6,723 nt of DNA, taken from assembly GCA_024276595.1 (NCBI GenBank), contig JAJRWW010000001.1, forward strand, positions 1 through 6,723, given 5' to 3'. The stretch's first letter is position 1, and the number at the start of each line of letters is the position of its first letter. This stretch comes from Myxococcota bacterium. GTDB lineage: Bacteria > Myxococcota_A > Polyangia > HGW-17 > JAJRWW01. A program made the translations under genes and the position numbers. Below the pieces are notes generated by a model that saw nothing but the letters and a program-made list of their open reading frames with translations, searched no databases and was not told the origin of the DNA. Positions 1 through 5,625 of this stretch are shown one piece after another.

Positions 1-1572
1 CACGTCCAGGGGCGGGAGATCCTTGGGCCAGCGGAAGATGGACGGCCATAGCTCGGGGCTCAGGTGGCGGGTGGGGACCGTGAGACGCGCGTCCTTCCAG
101 GGCATGGGCTGAAAAGATGCCAGGTTGAAGCCCCAGGTGCCAAAGGTCGGTACGTGCACGTGGATGGGGGTCACGTGAAAGCCCGCCTCCTTCAGGGTCC
201 GGTTGATGCACCAAAAAGCGCCGGGTGAAAAGTAGGGGGAGGTGGACTGCACCACGAGGGCGCCGTCCTTGGCAAGGTGGCGCCGGCACATCCTGTAAAA
301 GCCCAGGGAGTAGAGCTTGGCCACCTTCTCACTGGAGGGATCGGGCATGTCAACCAGGATGGCGTTGAAGCGCCCGTGGTCCTCCTTGAGCCATGCCCAG
401 GCGTCCCGGTAGACCAGCTTCACCCTCTTGCTGCTCAGGGATCCGCGGTTCACCTTGCGGATGTGGGGGTTGGTGCGGCAAAGGTCCACCATCTCCTTGT
501 CCAGGTCGACCAGCACGACCTCCTTTACGTCCGGGTACTTGAGCACCTCCCGCAGGCCCAGACCGTCCCCCCCACCCAGGATCAGGATCCTGTCACGATT
601 GGGAATGGTGGCCAGGGCGGGGTGCACCAGGGCCTCGTGGTACCGGTACTCATCCCGGCTGGAGAACTGGATGTTTCGGTCCAGGTACAGCCGGATCTCG
701 TCGCGCCAGCGGGTCAGGACGATGCGCTGGTACCTGGTCTGCCGGGTGAGCACGATCTCGTCGTCGTACTGCTCGGCCTCGCCCAGGCGCACCAGGTAGT
801 TGGTGTAGCCAAAAGCCACCAGCAGCGCCATGAGGCTCAAGAACGCGCCCACGGGCAGTGCCTTCGAGAGCTTTCTTTTTCGGAAGAAGATCAGGTTGCC
901 CCCGGCCACCAGCACGTTGACTATCCCGAACAGCAGCGAGGTTCGCATGAGCCCCAGCGCGGGCAGCAGCACCAGCGGAAAGGCCACCGCCACGGCGAGG
1001 CCCCCCACGTAGTCGAGCCCCAGCACGTTGGCCACGTTGATTCGCAGTGGGCCATACTGGCTGAGCAGGCGCAGAATCAGCGGGATCTCTAGGCCGATGA
1101 GCAGGCCCACGAAGATGAGCAGAGTGTAAAAGACCACCTCGTAGCCGGTCAGAAAGCCGTAGACCAAAAAGAGGATGGTGTTGGCAAAGCCGCCCACGAG
1201 CCCCACCACGATCTCCACGCTGATGAAGGTGGAGAGGAGGTTCTTGGTGACCCTGCCCGAGAGGAAGGAGCCGAGGCCCATGGCGAACAGGTAGATCCCA
1301 ATGGTAAGGGAGAACTGGGTCACCCCGTCTCCCGAGATGTAGGCGCCCGTGGAGCCAATCACCAGCTCGTAGGCGATACCACAGCTCGCCACCACGAAGA
1401 CCGAGAGCAGCAGCACCGCGCCCTCTGAGGTCCGGCGTGGGGGAGCGGAGGAGCTCTGGGTGGAGCGGTCTTCCCTTGCCCCATCCTCGGGGCCGGCAGA
1501 GGAAGGACCTGATTCCGTCTCCTCGGCGGATCTGGAGCCCTTTTCGGACCCATTCGGTTCTTTGTTGCTCAC
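1..1572 (-). CDS. Membrane-embedded spermidine synthase-like aminopropyltransferase (3' end beyond window)
   Basis: The open frame runs from a GTG at 1572 to the window edge (524 codons, no stop), so the C-terminus is missing. Residues 1-48 are Ser/Glu-rich and probably cytoplasmic. About seven hydrophobic segments follow (roughly 52-72, 86-106, 117-139, 146-167, 188-207, 211-230, 239-257). From about 280 comes a class I SAM-fold spermidine synthase domain with YQ (281-282), YHE (311-313), the nucleotide-binding GGGDG (333-337), VDLD near 353-356 and the catalytic-type VDMPDP with Asp408 and Asp411. Family enzymes transfer an aminopropyl group from decarboxylated SAM to an amine. Those landmarks are intact, so it is probably active, but the acceptor cannot be read from sequence. 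Membrane-fused SpeE-like proteins often neighbour DUF350 and DUF4178 genes, as here. GTG 1572 is preferred but has only a weak GGA ribosome site; GTG 1584 is an alternative. The first in-frame ATG is inside the membrane domain. Confidence 0.92.
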   Translation of the reverse strand, partial: MSNKEPNGSEKGSRSAEETESGPSSAGPEDGAREDRSTQSSSAPPRRTSEGAVLLLSVFVVASCGIAYELVIGSTGAYISGDGVTQFSLTIGIYLFAMGLGSFLSGRVTKNLLSTFISVEIVVGLVGGFANTILFLVYGFLTGYEVVFYTLLIFVGLLIGLEIPLILRLLSQYGPLRINVANVLGLDYVGGLAVAVAFPLVLLPALGLMRTSLLFGIVNVLVAGGNLIFFRKRKLSKALPVGAFLSLMALLVAFGYTNYLVRLGEAEQYDDEIVLTRQTRYQRIVLTRWRDEIRLYLDRNIQFSSRDEYRYHEALVHPALATIPNRDRILILGGGDGLGLREVLKYPDVKEVVLVDLDKEMVDLCRTNPHIRKVNRGSLSSKRVKLVYRDAWAWLKEDHGRFNAILVDMPDPSSEKVAKLYSLGFYRMCRRHLAKDGALVVQSTSPYFSPGAFWCINRTLKEAGFHVTPIHVHVPTFGTWGFNLASFQPMPWKDARLTVPTRHLSPELWPSIFRWPKDLPPLDV

Positions 1573-1587
1573 GAAACCGTCCACTGG

Positions 1588-1618
1588 TGAGCGAGTCGGA
1601 GGCAAGCCGACTCGCTCA
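1588..1618 (-). other. Intercistronic stem-loop before the SpeE-like gene
   Basis: A perfect 11-bp inverted repeat (1589-1599 with 1607-1617) extends by one A-T pair to 12 bp and encloses a 7-nt loop. It lies between the DUF350 stop and the GTG start at 1572, ending 15 nt before that start. No T-tract follows on either strand, so it is not a standard intrinsic terminator. As RNA it could stabilise transcript ends or limit translation of the downstream gene, whose ribosome site is weak. The structure is seen; the role is inferred. Confidence 0.7.
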
Positions 1619-1647
1619 TGGAAGAAGGGTGTCCAGGGAGGAGATCT

Positions 1648-2157
1648 CTACGATGGGCTGGCGATGGCTGCCGCCACGATAATGCACAGCCCGAGGATGA
1701 TCGAGCCCGCAACAATTCCCAGGGAGGTGTTCTGGTCGATCTCCAGCTCCTTGCGCAGATCGAAAGGCACGATCCAGTGGTATACGAAGTAGCCAAATAG
1801 GGCGATCACCAGGCCCAGCAAGGAGAAGATGAGGGTCAGCACCAGGTCCTTGCCGATCTTGCTCCAGTTAAACAGGGGCCCCTTTGCCGTCTTGGCAGTG
1901 GAGGCCGCCTTGCCAGAGGCCATGGGAGCGGGAGCCGATGGGACGACGTTGACCTTGATGGGAGGGATGTTGCACCTGACGTCCACCTTGGTGGGGGCGC
2001 CCACGCCCTTGCCAAGGTGGTCTGGATTTACCTTCTCGGCCTTCTCCACCTTCTCGGTCTTGGTCTCCTTGGTGGCCTTCTTGCCCACCGCCACCGCGGA
2101 CGCCCCGAAAATGATGGCGATCCCACAGATCGTAGCCAGCCGTAGCTTGCCTCGCAT
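1648..2157 (-). CDS. DUF350 (YjfL-like) membrane protein with signal-like N-terminus
   Basis: The protein has 169 residues. Residues 1-25 form a positively charged then hydrophobic segment resembling a signal peptide (possible cleavage after the ASAVA run). A Lys/Glu-rich stretch (about 26-45) and a Pro/Ala/Lys linker (to about 95) follow. The C-terminal 70 residues match a single DUF350 unit: a membrane helix near 106-129, the polar turn with PFDLRKEL, a QNTSLGI segment, and a second helix near 146-165. DUF350 proteins usually carry two such units in about 130 residues and little soluble sequence, so one unit plus a secreted-looking extension is unusual. The family function is unknown; it recurs beside SpeE-like, DUF4178 and PspA-like genes. 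ATG 2157 is supported by GGGAGG at 2166-2171 with an 8-nt spacer. The SpeE-like gene follows 75 nt downstream, probably in the same transcript. Confidence 0.85.
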   Translation of the reverse strand: MRGKLRLATICGIAIIFGASAVAVGKKATKETKTEKVEKAEKVNPDHLGKGVGAPTKVDVRCNIPPIKVNVVPSAPAPMASGKAASTAKTAKGPLFNWSKIGKDLVLTLIFSLLGLVIALFGYFVYHWIVPFDLRKELEIDQNTSLGIVAGSIILGLCIIVAAAIASPS

Positions 2158-2165
2158 GATGTCGA

Positions 2166-2171
2166 CCTCCC
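2166..2171 (-). promoter_or_regulatory. Ribosome binding site of the DUF350 gene
   Basis: GGGAGG lies 8 nt before ATG 2157. It fixes the start at the codon that gives the complete signal-like N-terminus. Confidence 0.8.
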
Positions 2172-2180
2172 AAAAGCAAT

Positions 2181-2196
2181 CCGGCCACGCGGCCGG
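2181..2196 (-). terminator. GC-rich hairpin, possible attenuator or partial terminator
   Basis: CCGGCC (2191-2196 read on the minus strand) pairs with GGCCGG (2181-2186) around a GCGT loop. On the transcribed strand it is followed by ATTGCTTTT, a weak interrupted T-tract. It sits in the 69-nt gap between the 62-residue protein gene and the DUF350 gene. A second short hairpin (ACCCC/GGGGT, 2200-2213) lies just before it. Together they could reduce read-through into the last two genes. The interrupted T-tract makes full termination unlikely. Confidence 0.45.
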
Positions 2197-2199
2197 GCG

Positions 2200-2213
2200 A
2201 CCCCATTTGGGGT
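2200..2213 (-). other. Short hairpin next to the GC-rich hairpin
   Basis: ACCCC (2209-2213 read on the minus strand) pairs with GGGGT (2200-2204) around a 4-nt AAAT loop. It is short and lies in tandem with the stem at 2181-2196, just after the stop codon of the small gene. Its function is uncertain. Confidence 0.4.
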
Positions 2214-2226
2214 TGGTTGAGTGTTT

Positions 2227-2415
2227 CTAGTACTTGCCGCCGTGATAGTAGCCGCGTCCATGTCCTATGGAGCCGGAGCGCACGTTGGGCCCCTTGGGTC
2301 TGTAGTACTTGGCGCCCTTCATTGGAGTGGCCCCATAGCCCGACATGGACATCCATATTCCACCCATTGCGCCCAGGGCGAGCAGGCCGATGAGGATCTT
2401 GGCTCCAATTCCCAT
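2227..2415 (-). CDS. Small single-pass membrane protein with Gly/Tyr-rich tail
   Basis: The protein has 62 residues and I do not recognise a family. Residues 4-24 are hydrophobic and Gly/Ala/Leu-rich, consistent with one membrane helix or an uncleaved signal anchor. The remainder is basic and rich in Gly, Tyr, Lys and His, ending in GRGYYHGGKY, with no Cys. A near-perfect AAGGAG at 2424-2429, 8 nt before ATG 2415, makes it a genuine gene rather than a chance frame. It starts 16 nt after the stop of the membrane DUF4178 gene and precedes the DUF350 gene, so it is probably part of the same operon. It could be an accessory subunit of the neighbouring membrane proteins; that is inference from position only. 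Confidence 0.8.
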   Translation of the reverse strand: MGIGAKILIGLLALGAMGGIWMSMSGYGATPMKGAKYYRPKGPNVRSGSIGHGRGYYHGGKY

Positions 2416-2423
2416 AAAGAGAG

Positions 2424-2429
2424 CTCCTT
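2424..2429 (-). promoter_or_regulatory. Strong ribosome binding site of the 62-residue gene
   Basis: AAGGAG with an 8-nt spacer to ATG 2415 lies almost wholly in the 16-nt gap after the preceding stop codon. It is the main evidence that this short gene is translated. Confidence 0.85.
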
Positions 2430-2431
2430 GG

Positions 2432-3871
2432 TCAGTCAGAGAAGGCAGATCGATTGGACCAGAAAAACAGGCCTATGGGGATCACCACGAGCAGGATCCC
2501 GCCCCAGAACATCCAGCGGGTCATCCACACGTTCTTGTACACGGCCAGGGTCAGGCTGGCCCGGCTGACCGGATCAAACTTGCGGCTGTAGTAGTCCTTG
2601 CAATTGTTCGTGTACACCCGGATGTAGTAGGGGCCAGGATCATCGGTGCGAAAGTAGTGCTGCTTGACGAAGCTGTTCTCGTTCCAGCGCTCGCCCTCAT
2701 CGATCCCCCAGTAGCGGCCGAACCAGGCGTTCACCTCGTGTACCTTCTCGAAGCGGGTCCACTGGTCTATCTTCTCGCCCTCTTTTTTGAGGTACTCCTT
2801 CAGCTTCTTGAGCTCGGCCTTGGGGCGCTCCTTGAGGAACACCACCTGCGTCCACCAGCAGTAGCCCCCTCTCCAGCCCTTGCGGCCGGTGGGGCTGGCG
2901 GCCAACCGCAGCTCGTAGGCGCCCGTGGTCTTGGGCAGCTTCAGCTTGATGGGCTTGCCGTTGTCGTCGGTGAGCAGAACTCCGTCACCCGAGCTGGTGG
3001 CAGCCCTGGCCTTGAAGGTGTAGCTCTTTACGTGCTTTGAAGTGCCCGTCACGATTCCAGAGGTCAGCAGGAGAACAAGCCCCAGGACCGTCATGGCCAC
3101 AAGCAGCACGACTCCGCTCGAGCCCTTCTTCTTGGGGGCAGACTCACCGGTAGCCGCGGCCGTGGGCTGATAGGTCCGCTCGGTCTCCCAGTCGTCATCG
3201 TCGTCATCGTCATCGTCAAAGGTCAGAGGTGGAGGGACCTGCTCCTTGATGCCGAACTTGTCGTAGATCTTCTGGGAGTCGCGGGTCTCACCGCGGAGGT
3301 ACTGGATCTCCTTCTCGCTGTACTCGATGGAGTAGCGGACAGGGCCTCGATAGCACTCGATGTAGTTGAAGGTCTCCCCGGGGAGCGCGTTCCAGGTGAG
3401 CTCGCCCTCGATAAACGCGATTGTTCCGGAGCCACGCTCCCTGACCTGGGCGTTGCCGCCCGTGTTGTCCAGCTTCACGAAGCTGCCGACGTTCCACGGG
3501 TTGATGGGGTAGGTGGGGTAGAATACCCGGAAGATCGTGAAGCCCCCCTCACCCTCCTGGAGCCACAGGGGGAAGCCCGTCTCCGAGAGCATGAACCACT
3601 CGTCCCACCACCAGGTCTGCTCCTTGGCCCGGATGCGGCCGATGATCTGGTACTCCCGGCCCAGAAACTGCGCCTTCATGCCCAGGCGCAGGTGGCTCCA
3701 GGGCTTGAACTCCTTCCGCTTGGCCTGCATGTCCTGGACCGCGACCACCTTCTCATTGTCGCAGACGCTACCGCAGTACTCGCAGACGAAGGTCTTGGTC
3801 CGCAGACCTGCATGGATGTCGATCTTGGCGCCGCACCCGCGGCAGTCGACCTGTTGGGCCTCGAGGGGCAT
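2432..3871 (-). CDS. Zinc-ribbon DUF4178 protein, membrane-anchored, with Asp9 tract
   Basis: The protein has 479 residues. An N-terminal zinc ribbon is formed by Cys10, Cys13, Cys30 and Cys33. The DUF4178 domain (about 58-200) contains the family pattern of an LRLG start, a Trp-rich DEWF core and WLQEGEG. A linker carries nine consecutive Asp (219-227), then a Lys stretch and a membrane helix (about 253-274). Residues 275-450 are predicted to be extracytoplasmic, with a basic, helix-prone stretch (LKKLKEYLKKEGEK) and two Cys (in GGYCWW and NNCKDY) that could form a disulphide. A second helix near 452-472 is followed by a short cytoplasmic tail. Zinc ribbon and DUF4178 would face the cytoplasm. 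Function is unknown; the family recurs with DUF350 and SpeE-like genes. ATG 3871 directly follows the TAG of the upstream paralogue (TAGATG, no gap), and GGGAGA at 3879-3884 gives a 7-nt spacer, so translation is probably coupled. Confidence 0.88.
   Translation of the reverse strand: MPLEAQQVDCRGCGAKIDIHAGLRTKTFVCEYCGSVCDNEKVVAVQDMQAKRKEFKPWSHLRLGMKAQFLGREYQIIGRIRAKEQTWWWDEWFMLSETGFPLWLQEGEGGFTIFRVFYPTYPINPWNVGSFVKLDNTGGNAQVRERGSGTIAFIEGELTWNALPGETFNYIECYRGPVRYSIEYSEKEIQYLRGETRDSQKIYDKFGIKEQVPPPLTFDDDDDDDDDWETERTYQPTAAATGESAPKKKGSSGVVLLVAMTVLGLVLLLTSGIVTGTSKHVKSYTFKARAATSSGDGVLLTDDNGKPIKLKLPKTTGAYELRLAASPTGRKGWRGGYCWWTQVVFLKERPKAELKKLKEYLKKEGEKIDQWTRFEKVHEVNAWFGRYWGIDEGERWNENSFVKQHYFRTDDPGPYYIRVYTNNCKDYYSRKFDPVSRASLTLAVYKNVWMTRWMFWGGILLVVIPIGLFFWSNRSAFSD
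3191..3217 (-). repeat. GAC/GAT microsatellite encoding nine aspartates
   Basis: Nine consecutive Asp codons, a mix of GAC and GAT, form a near-perfect trinucleotide run inside the membrane DUF4178 gene. Such runs can change length by slippage without shifting the frame. The encoded acidic stretch lies between the DUF4178 domain and the first membrane helix and may act as a flexible or cation-binding linker. Confidence 0.85.
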
Positions 3872-4528
3872 CTACCAGTCTCCCATTTCTTCCGAGGAGA
3901 TCTGAATATCCTCGTACTCCAGAGGATCGCCCACGCTGAGGTTGGCTGACTGGCCGTCTGCCTCGATCTCCATGGAGATCACCTGTCCGCCTCCCAGACC
4001 GTCGATGTAGGTGAACTCCTCCCCCACGTTGGGAGGGAAGGGGAGCTGGCCGTCGTAGCCCACCACCTTGGCCTTGTTGACCTCGATGATGAACCATCGA
4101 GGCAGCCTGTTCCAGCCGTCCAGGCTGCTCCCGGCCGCAAAGGACTCAACTGGGGGGAGGGGCTCCTCGATGGGACGCTGGCCAAAGAGCACGTAGATGC
4201 CCTCGTCCTCCTGCAGCCAGTACTCGTACTCACCCACGCGGAGGCGCCACTCTGTCCAGTATCCGGAGGGGTACTCGATCTGGAGCATCCCCAGGATGTT
4301 GAAGTCCATCTTGCCGCGGATCTTGCCATGCTGACCGACCTTGAAGCGCGAGAAGATATTAGCAATGGGAGCGCCCTGGGGGGCCGCGTCGCCCTCGGCG
4401 CTCACCTGCTGGGTGAAGTAGGCGGTGTTGCCGCAGTACTCGCAGTTGTACACCTCGTCAAAACGTCGCTCCGCGTCGATGGGAGCGCCGCATGAGGGGC
4501 ATGCCATGTTCGGTTGTTGTGTCGGCAA
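3872..4528 (-). CDS. Soluble zinc-ribbon DUF4178 protein
   Basis: The protein has 218 residues. An N-terminal zinc ribbon (Cys10, Cys13, Cys29, Cys32) is followed by a DUF4178 domain from about residue 60 to 205, including FKVGQHGKIRG, the YWTEWRL core and WLQEDEG. No membrane segment is seen, and the C-terminus is acidic (IQISSEEMGDW). The fold order and motifs match the first 200 residues of the next gene, so the two are paralogues, one free and one membrane-anchored. The start is TTG 4528: GAGGAG at 4537-4542 has an 8-nt spacer to it. The in-frame ATG at 4507 has no ribosome site and would leave only two residues before the first zinc-ribbon Cys. It is the first gene of the candidate operon, about 32 nt after the predicted transcription start. 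The biochemical role is unknown; protein-protein contact with the SpeE-like or DUF350 membrane proteins is a guess from context. Confidence 0.88.
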   Translation of the reverse strand: MPTQQPNMACPSCGAPIDAERRFDEVYNCEYCGNTAYFTQQVSAEGDAAPQGAPIANIFSRFKVGQHGKIRGKMDFNILGMLQIEYPSGYWTEWRLRVGEYEYWLQEDEGIYVLFGQRPIEEPLPPVESFAAGSSLDGWNRLPRWFIIEVNKAKVVGYDGQLPFPPNVGEEFTYIDGLGGGQVISMEIEADGQSANLSVGDPLEYEDIQISSEEMGDW

Positions 4529-4536
4529 GGTCTTGG

Positions 4537-4542
4537 CTCCTC
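4537..4542 (-). promoter_or_regulatory. Ribosome binding site that selects a TTG start
   Basis: GAGGAG is spaced 8 nt from TTG 4528, the same spacing as at two other genes of the operon. No comparable site precedes the ATG at 4507. A weak initiation codon at the head of the operon may limit expression. Confidence 0.75.
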
Positions 4543-4567
4543 GGCCCGATAACCCCAGAGGCCATCA

Positions 4568-4597
4568 ACAATAGCTGGGGTGAGGGGTGGTCGTCAA
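4568..4597 (-). promoter_or_regulatory. Candidate sigma70-type promoter of the DUF4178-to-SpeE operon
   Basis: Reading the minus strand, TTGACG (4592-4597, five of six consensus positions) is followed after 18 nt by TATTGT (4568-4573, four of six). A start near 4561 would leave a leader of about 33 nt carrying the GAGGAG site before TTG 4528. The spacing and the location in the longest gap between genes support it. Housekeeping consensus sequences are only moderately informative in GC-rich genomes. Confidence 0.55.
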
Positions 4598-4626
4598 TTG
4601 CCATATCGTTTGGGACGGTTTTTGCG

Positions 4627-4636
4627 TTTGCGCAAA
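4627..4636. promoter_or_regulatory. TTTGCGCAAA palindrome upstream of the promoter
   Basis: A perfect 10-bp palindrome, preceded directly by a second TTTGCG (4621-4626), lies about 30 bp upstream of the predicted -35 box. It sits in an AT-richer island between the UbiA-like gene and the DUF4178 operon. It could be half of an operator or an activator site. No regulator gene is adjacent, so the binding protein is unknown. Confidence 0.4.
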
Positions 4637-4690
4637 TGTCTCGGAGCGAGGAGGGTGCCCGCTCGAGGGCTGGGGGCATCTGGGGGGCCG

Positions 4691-5572
4691 TCAGCCCGGC
4701 AGAACGTAGATGACCACGAACACCGAAGCGGCCCAGAGCGCCAGGTTGCCGATGAAGGGCCAGTCCCGCAGCATCTCGTCGGTGGGGCTGGACTCGCGGT
4801 GAGGGTGAGTGACTAGCTGGTAGAAGCGCAGCAGACCGATCACAGTGAAGGGGCCGGTCAAGGCCAGGTACCGAGTGCCAAAGGCTGCCCGGGTGTCGGC
4901 GCTGAGGGTGTACGCCACGTAGGCGGCCACCGTGGCCACCGCTGTCAAGAGCATGACCAATCGAATGTGGGCGAGGTCGTAGCGAGCCAGCACCGAGCGA
5001 GCCTGGCTGGCGTCATCTCCCAGGCTGGCCAGCTCGTGGGCGCGCTTGCCCAGGCCCAGGTAGCACGCCAAGAGCCCTGTACAAAGGAGCAGCCAGGTGG
5101 AGGCCACGACCCCGAGGGCGAGAGCCCCGCCGAGGACCCGGAGCAAAAAGCCCGCGGCGATGGAGAGCACGTCCAGATAGGGAAGCTGCTTGAGCACGAC
5201 CGAGTAAAACAGGTTCAGGGCGATGTAGGCGGCCAGCACCACGGCGAGCGGTGGCGAGAGGAGATACCCCCCGGCCAGCACGCCAGGTGTGAGCAGGGCG
5301 GCCGCCAACCTTGCGCTGGTCACCGAGAGCCTGCCCGAGGCGATGGGGCGGAGGCGCTTGACCGGGTGCATGCGATCCCTCTGCACGTCCACCAGGTCGT
5401 TGATGAGGTACACCACCGAGCTGGCGATGCAAAACAGGCCCATGGCCCCCAGCCCGATCCAGATGTAGTCCGACGCCAGCAACCTCTTGGCGAAGACCAG
5501 AGGTAGCAGCACGAAGAGGTTCTTGACCCACTGGTGTGGCCGAAGGGTTTCGAAAAGCGGCAGGAGGGGCAT
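4691..5572 (-). CDS. UbiA-superfamily prenyltransferase, decaprenyl-phosphate phosphoribosyltransferase-like
   Basis: The protein has 293 residues, the usual length of the family. It starts with the characteristic RPHQWVKNLF segment (11-20). The first Asp-rich motif is NDLVDVQRD (58-66), followed by HPVKRLRPIASG (69-80). The second conserved region is YLGLGKRAHEL (171-181). About nine hydrophobic segments predict an integral inner-membrane enzyme. The HPxKRxRPIASG signature and the Lys-Arg second motif resemble the mycobacterial enzyme that joins PRPP to decaprenyl phosphate to make decaprenyl-phosphoribose, a pentose donor precursor for cell-surface glycans. The lipid acceptor here may be another polyprenyl phosphate, and quinone-type UbiA activity is less likely. 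The start is ATG 5572, with only a weak purine stretch upstream. The FHA gene ends 53 nt upstream, so the two may be cotranscribed. No partner epimerase genes are visible in the window. Confidence 0.85.
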   Translation of the reverse strand: MPLLPLFETLRPHQWVKNLFVLLPLVFAKRLLASDYIWIGLGAMGLFCIASSVVYLINDLVDVQRDRMHPVKRLRPIASGRLSVTSARLAAALLTPGVLAGGYLLSPPLAVVLAAYIALNLFYSVVLKQLPYLDVLSIAAGFLLRVLGGALALGVVASTWLLLCTGLLACYLGLGKRAHELASLGDDASQARSVLARYDLAHIRLVMLLTAVATVAAYVAYTLSADTRAAFGTRYLALTGPFTVIGLLRFYQLVTHPHRESSPTDEMLRDWPFIGNLALWAASVFVVIYVLPG

Positions 5573-5625
5573 GGTCCGTCGGCGTATTGAGGTGACATCC
5601 CCTCGTCGGTCTGGTGCCCAGCTCG

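Noticed and set aside
277..1092. Long plus-strand open frame opposite the SpeE-like gene
   Set aside because: It is antisense to a frame with clear catalytic motifs. Its protein is His/Gln/Val-rich low-information sequence typical of a GC-rich antisense frame.
2345..3040. Plus-strand frame opposite the membrane DUF4178 gene
   Set aside because: It is entirely antisense to a well-supported gene and shows no recognisable motif; open length is explained by high GC.
4552..4581. 7-bp inverted repeat ACCCCAG/CTGGGGT
   Set aside because: The stem is short with a 16-nt loop and spans the predicted -10 box and transcription start, so it would not be wholly transcribed; likely chance in GC-rich DNA.
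4458..4679. Minus-strand 73-codon frame across the intergenic region
   Set aside because: It overlaps the DUF4178 start in another frame, covers the promoter candidate, and I saw no supporting homology.
4644..4690. Possible terminator after the UbiA-like gene
   Set aside because: Short GC-rich complementary segments are present, but no single convincing stem with a T-tract could be defined.
5320..5598. Minus-strand frame starting at ATG 5598 after GAGGGG
   Set aside because: It is out of frame with the UbiA-like gene and overlaps its conserved N-terminus; the purine run abuts the ATG with no usable spacer.
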